Shown: one piece after another, positions 61,199 through 64,000 of the stretch | Layout of the letters: each line of letters begins with the position of its first letter | Position numbering within the stretch: position 1 is the first letter of the stretch | Notes under the pieces: generated by a model | Databases searched by the model: none | Seen by the model: only the letters and a program-made list of their open reading frames with translations | What the model was told of the DNA's origin: nothing | Program-made: the position numbers and the translations under genes | Source: Gemmatimonadota bacterium | GTDB taxonomy: Bacteria > Gemmatimonadota > Gemmatimonadetes > Gemmatimonadales > Gemmatimonadaceae | Assembly: GCA_016191225.1 (NCBI GenBank) | Contig: JACPPC010000015.1 | Location: 1 to 64,000 of the forward strand | DNA length: 64,000 bases | Direction of reading: 5' to 3'

Positions 61199-61954
61199 AT
61201 GACCGACGCCCAGCCGCACCTCTCCGTCGTCGTCCCCTCGTACAACAACGCCGACCGGCTTCCGGCCTCGCTGCGGGACCTCAAGGCGTTCTGCCACGCG
61301 CTCCCGTTCACCTGGGAGCTGATCGTCGTCGACGACTGCAGCCCCGACCCGGAGTCCGAGCGGCTGCTCAGGGAGTTCGCGGCCACCGAGCCCGGGGTGA
61401 CGCTCATCCGGCAGGAGAGGAACCGGGGCAAGGGGGCGGCGGTCGCGCGGGGAATGCTCACGGCGCGGGGCAAGTTCCGCGTGTTCACCGACGTCGACCT
61501 CGCCTACCCGCCGTCGGAGATCCTCGCGATCCTCGGGGCGCTCGAGGCGGGAGCCGACATGGCGGTGGCCTGCCGCGTGGATCCGCGGTCGACGTACATC
61601 ATGAACGTGGGCTTCTTTCACTACCTCTACACGCGGCACATCATGAGCCGGATCTTCAACCGGATGGTGCGCCTCGTGCTCCTGCGCGACGTGCTCGACA
61701 CGCAAGCGGGCCTCAAGGGGCTCACCGCGGCGGCGGCGGAGAAGGTCTTCACCCGGCTCACGATCCCGCGGTTCGGCTTCGACGTCGAGGCGATCTTCAT
61801 CGCCCAGCACCATCGGCTGCGGGTGGACCAGGTGCCGATCACCTTCCGCTACGACAGCGAGCCGACGACGATGAACTTCGGGCGCGACGCGGCGCGGATG
61901 CTGCGCGACCTCTGGCACGTGCGCGCGGGCGGGTGGAGTGGGCGGTACGACTAG
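61199..61954 (+). CDS. Family 2 glycosyltransferase (dolichol-phosphate-mannose synthase-like)
   Basis: A 251-residue GT2 enzyme. The Rossmann start LSVVVPSYNNADRLPASL, ELIVVDDCSPD, NRGKGAAVARGM and the D-x-D-type motif FTDVDLAYPP (metal and nucleotide sugar) are visible, with GFDVEAIF and FRYDSEPTTMN further on. It lacks C-terminal membrane helices, resembling soluble DPM1-like enzymes that charge a polyprenyl phosphate. ATG 61199 is the first good start; it is divergent from the desulfurase gene with 40 bp between. The following gene is a YdjC-type deacetylase, suggesting envelope glycan work. Confidence 0.9.
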   Translation: MTDAQPHLSVVVPSYNNADRLPASLRDLKAFCHALPFTWELIVVDDCSPDPESERLLREFAATEPGVTLIRQERNRGKGAAVARGMLTARGKFRVFTDVDLAYPPSEILAILGALEAGADMAVACRVDPRSTYIMNVGFFHYLYTRHIMSRIFNRMVRLVLLRDVLDTQAGLKGLTAAAAEKVFTRLTIPRFGFDVEAIFIAQHHRLRVDQVPITFRYDSEPTTMNFGRDAARMLRDLWHVRAGGWSGRYD

Positions 61955-61981
61955 CCGGGCGCCCCGCCGCGCCGCGGCACC

Positions 61982-62830
61982 GTGAGCGATCGCGCGGCGA
62001 CGCTCGTCGTCAACGCCGACGACCTCGGCTTCACCCCCGGGGTGAATCGCGGGATCCTCGAGTGCGCCGCCGCGGGGACCGTCACCAGCGCCAGCGTGAT
62101 GGTGAACACGCCGGGCTTCGACGACGCGATGGTCGGCGTGCGCGGCGTGAAGCTCGGCCTCGGCCTGCACCTGAACCTGATCGACGGCGATCCGCTCACC
62201 GGCGCGTCGTCGCTCCGCGACCCAACAACGGGCGGATTCTGGCGATTCAGGGAGTTCCTCGCGCGGGCCAGCACGGGGCGCGTGCGCGCCGGCGACATCG
62301 AGGCAGAGGCCGCGGCCCAGCTCGCGCGACTCCGTGCCGCGACCGGCCTCGCGCCGACGCACATCGACAGCCACCGCCACACGCACGTGCATCCGGTGGC
62401 ATGGCCCGCGCTGCTCGCCGCCGCGCGTTACGCGGGAGTCCGTGTGGTGCGGGTGCCGCGCGAGCCCCTCGCCACCAACGCCGGCCGCGCCCGCGCGACC
62501 CTCAGCAAGGTGCTCTTGGGCGTCGCCATGACCGGCGGGGCGTCACCCCGCTCCGCGGCCAAGGCGGGCTTCCGCTGCGCCGATCACTTCGTCGGCATCT
62601 CGCCACAGGGCTCGGCGAGTTTCGAGGACGACGTCATCGCGATGCTCGCCGGTCTCAAGCCTGGCGTCACCGAGTTCATGGTGCATCCGGGGTACGTGGA
62701 CGACGCGCTCAAGGCGCGGGATGGGTACCAGCTCGAGCGCGAGGTCGAGGTGCGGGCGCTCACTGGCGCCCGCGTGCGTGAGGCGATGCTGGCGCTGGGG
62801 ACGCGGCTGGTCAGCTTCGCCGCGCGCTAG
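61982..62830 (+). CDS. ChbG/HpnK (YdjC) family carbohydrate deacetylase
   Basis: A 282-residue metal-dependent deacetylase of the YdjC family, which removes acetyl groups from chito-oligosaccharides or hopanoid glycans. VVNADDLGFTPGVNRGI holds the first metal ligands and catalytic Asp, GLGLHLNLIDG follows, THIDSHRHTHVHPV carries the metal histidines, and EFMVHPGYVDD is the closing motif. The length fits. It starts with GTG at 61982, 27 bp after the glycosyltransferase stop, and the pair could modify lipid-linked sugars. Hopanoid genes are not in the window. Confidence 0.9.
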   Translation: MSDRAATLVVNADDLGFTPGVNRGILECAAAGTVTSASVMVNTPGFDDAMVGVRGVKLGLGLHLNLIDGDPLTGASSLRDPTTGGFWRFREFLARASTGRVRAGDIEAEAAAQLARLRAATGLAPTHIDSHRHTHVHPVAWPALLAAARYAGVRVVRVPREPLATNAGRARATLSKVLLGVAMTGGASPRSAAKAGFRCADHFVGISPQGSASFEDDVIAMLAGLKPGVTEFMVHPGYVDDALKARDGYQLEREVEVRALTGARVREAMLALGTRLVSFAAR

Positions 62831-62884
62831 CCGCGGGCCAATCCTCTCGACGACTGCGAGCGCGGTACGCAGGCGTCGAACGAG

Positions 62885-63781
62885 TCACGGGCACGGCGTT
62901 GGCGCGGTGGACGGATTGGGCGTCGCAGTCATGATCTCATGCCCAGCGACGCTGGCGCGCAGCGGGCCAAACAGCGTCATGTCGATGTGACGGGTCTCGG
63001 ACTCCACCGGCGGGAGCAGCGGGCCGTATGGGATTTCACGAACGTCGGCGGTGCCGACGATCTCGAGCCTCACCCGCAGCAGCGTCCTGGCGCGGTGGAC
63101 GATGCGAAATCGCGTCCCGCAGACATACGTGACGTAGAAGCTGTTCGGCGTCGGCACGACCAATTCCGGTCGCTCAGCCGTGATGTACAGGAGCGCGCCG
63201 ATGGCGGTCACCTTGAGGGAATCGCTGGCGCTCTGATAGTTGAAGTTGTTCAAGAGGTTGGCGATACTCTGGGCGGCGTTCGTTGACGGGGGAACCGAAC
63301 CGTAGCCCAGGTCCGGCAGGTGACCACCGGAGTTGAAACCTTCGCCGCGCGCGAACACCTGAAACGAACGAGGGTCCATGGCGTCGGCGTTCGGTGCAGC
63401 GAACGCCAGCAAAGAGAGGATAGCCCAGCTGCGTACAAGCTCTGGACGGCTCGCGCGCTGCGCCACGGCCGTGAGCGAGTCCAGCAGGCGCTGGTCGCGG
63501 ATTGCGCGAGAGCTCGTCCACAGATAATCGAGACGAAGCTTGTTCGCCGGGATTCGGCCCCACGCCGCTCCGAGCGCCACCGGGCCGGAAACCGGGCAGA
63601 GGCGAATGGCGTGCTCTGCCTCCAGCGCGAGGCCGGTCGGGGTGCCCGTGGTCAGTGCGCTCGCCCATGCTGCGCAGCGGGAGTCTTCCTGCGCGGGCAA
63701 GGCGGTGACGCTGGTCCCGGCGAGAACTGCAGCACCGAGAGTCACGAACCCACAACGTGAAGTGTACGATGCCATTCTCAT
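62885..63781 (-). CDS. Secreted protein of unknown function
   Basis: I do not recognise this 298-residue protein. A signal peptide covers about 1-31 (GFVTLGAAVLAGTSVTALPA). The mature part is helical in its first half, with DSLTAVAQRASRPELVRSWA resembling HEAT-like or TPR-like helices, and beta-rich in the last 80 residues (FYVTYVCGTRFRIVHRARTL). Four cysteines are present in the mature part, at least two of them near its ends. The ATG at 63781 overlaps the stop of the next minus-strand gene (ATGA), so both are translationally coupled. Codon use is slightly less GC-extreme than the core. Confidence 0.65.
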   Translation of the reverse strand: MRMASYTSRCGFVTLGAAVLAGTSVTALPAQEDSRCAAWASALTTGTPTGLALEAEHAIRLCPVSGPVALGAAWGRIPANKLRLDYLWTSSRAIRDQRLLDSLTAVAQRASRPELVRSWAILSLLAFAAPNADAMDPRSFQVFARGEGFNSGGHLPDLGYGSVPPSTNAAQSIANLLNNFNYQSASDSLKVTAIGALLYITAERPELVVPTPNSFYVTYVCGTRFRIVHRARTLLRVRLEIVGTADVREIPYGPLLPPVESETRHIDMTLFGPLRASVAGHEIMTATPNPSTAPTPCP

Positions 63782-64000
63782 GGGAAGAACCTCAGCCCTG
63801 CGCTGGTAGCACCGCACGGGATTTGAAGAGGGTTGCGCGGACTCTGGGGCAGGTCCGTACTAGCCGCCTCAAGGGCGGCTCGCGCTTTCACCGCGTTGGT
63901 CATGGCCACCAAATCCTCGTTCGCCTTGGCACCCTGCACGTACCGCTCGAAGATCGGCAGGGCGAGCGAGTCCATCGCGTCGCGGAAGATCCGTGTGTGC
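63778..64000 (-). CDS. C-terminal part of an unknown protein cut by window end
   Basis: The frame is open from the window edge to a stop at 63778-63780, giving about 73 residues: HTRIFRDAMDSLALPIFERY, then a helical, charged stretch to the end GLRFFP. An internal ATG at 63975 exists, but the frame continues upstream of it without a stop, so the true start lies outside. No domain is recognised. It is coupled to the secreted protein gene by an ATGA overlap, so they likely form a two-gene unit. Confidence 0.5.
   Translation of the reverse strand, partial: HTRIFRDAMDSLALPIFERYVQGAKANEDLVAMTNAVKARAALEAASTDLPQSPRNPLQIPCGATSAGLRFFP

Overview
The window is high-GC chromosomal DNA (about 70 % by eye) with densely packed genes, many GTG starts and frequent ATGA/GTGA stop-start overlaps. 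Its gene types fit a Gemmatimonadota-like soil bacterium: a SusC/RagA-SusD pair, an MglB/MglA polarity pair, a PEP-CTERM protein, a membrane Ser/Thr kinase with FlgO-like and TPR parts, DUF2911 and DUF4397 proteins, a PQQ dehydrogenase and a LytS/LytTR pair. The phylum is inferred from gene content; no rRNA or tRNA gene was recognised.

Layout. 1-3509: edge of an IS30-like transposase, a short MscL, a threonine-dehydratase-like enzyme, a DinB/YfiT protein, a DUF411 protein and a PEP-CTERM protein. 3721-11073: a very large CPBP protease with an internal duplication, the TIGR03546/TIGR03545 pair, a SET-domain protein, and a divergent response regulator/HPt pair. 11152-20506: a central-carbon block (transaldolase, pyruvate kinase, PhnP-like hydrolase, glucose-6-phosphate isomerase, DCC protein, class II aldolase) followed by BrkB, threonine aldolase and a rhodanese. 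20562-24542: Ser/Thr kinase, an unknown protein and an acetoacetate-decarboxylase-like protein. 25095-34463: housekeeping genes (dnaX, ybaB, recR, mglB-mglA, pgsA-cinA, grpE-dnaJ) and a secreted esterase.

34464-38553 is an accessory island with visibly lower GC and looser packing. It encodes a SIR2-like protein with no standard start codon, a translationally coupled zinc-ribbon protein, a HEPN-like protein with an RNxxxH motif and a PIN-domain nuclease. This combination looks like an uncharacterised defence or abortive-infection cassette and is the best candidate here for a new system.

38554-43986: SusC, SusD and a DUF4397 lipoprotein in one operon, ending at a perfect GC hairpin. 44062-49824: a NagB-PIG-L fusion, a PadR regulator with paired palindromic operator sites, a DUF998-like membrane protein and a DUF3857/transglutaminase protein. 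49853-56103: acyl-CoA dehydrogenase plus haloalkane dehalogenase, a DUF2911 protein, and LytS-LytTR. 56414-64000: PQQ dehydrogenase with a CxxCH motif, mnmA plus cysteine desulfurase (tRNA 2-thiolation), glycosyltransferase plus YdjC-type deacetylase, and two coupled unknown genes at the edge.

Four copies of a 210-260 bp palindromic, MITE-like repeat lie in intergenic gaps (about 24.9, 46.2, 56.3 and 58.7 kb). All coordinates and motifs come from reading the sequence; no database search was run.
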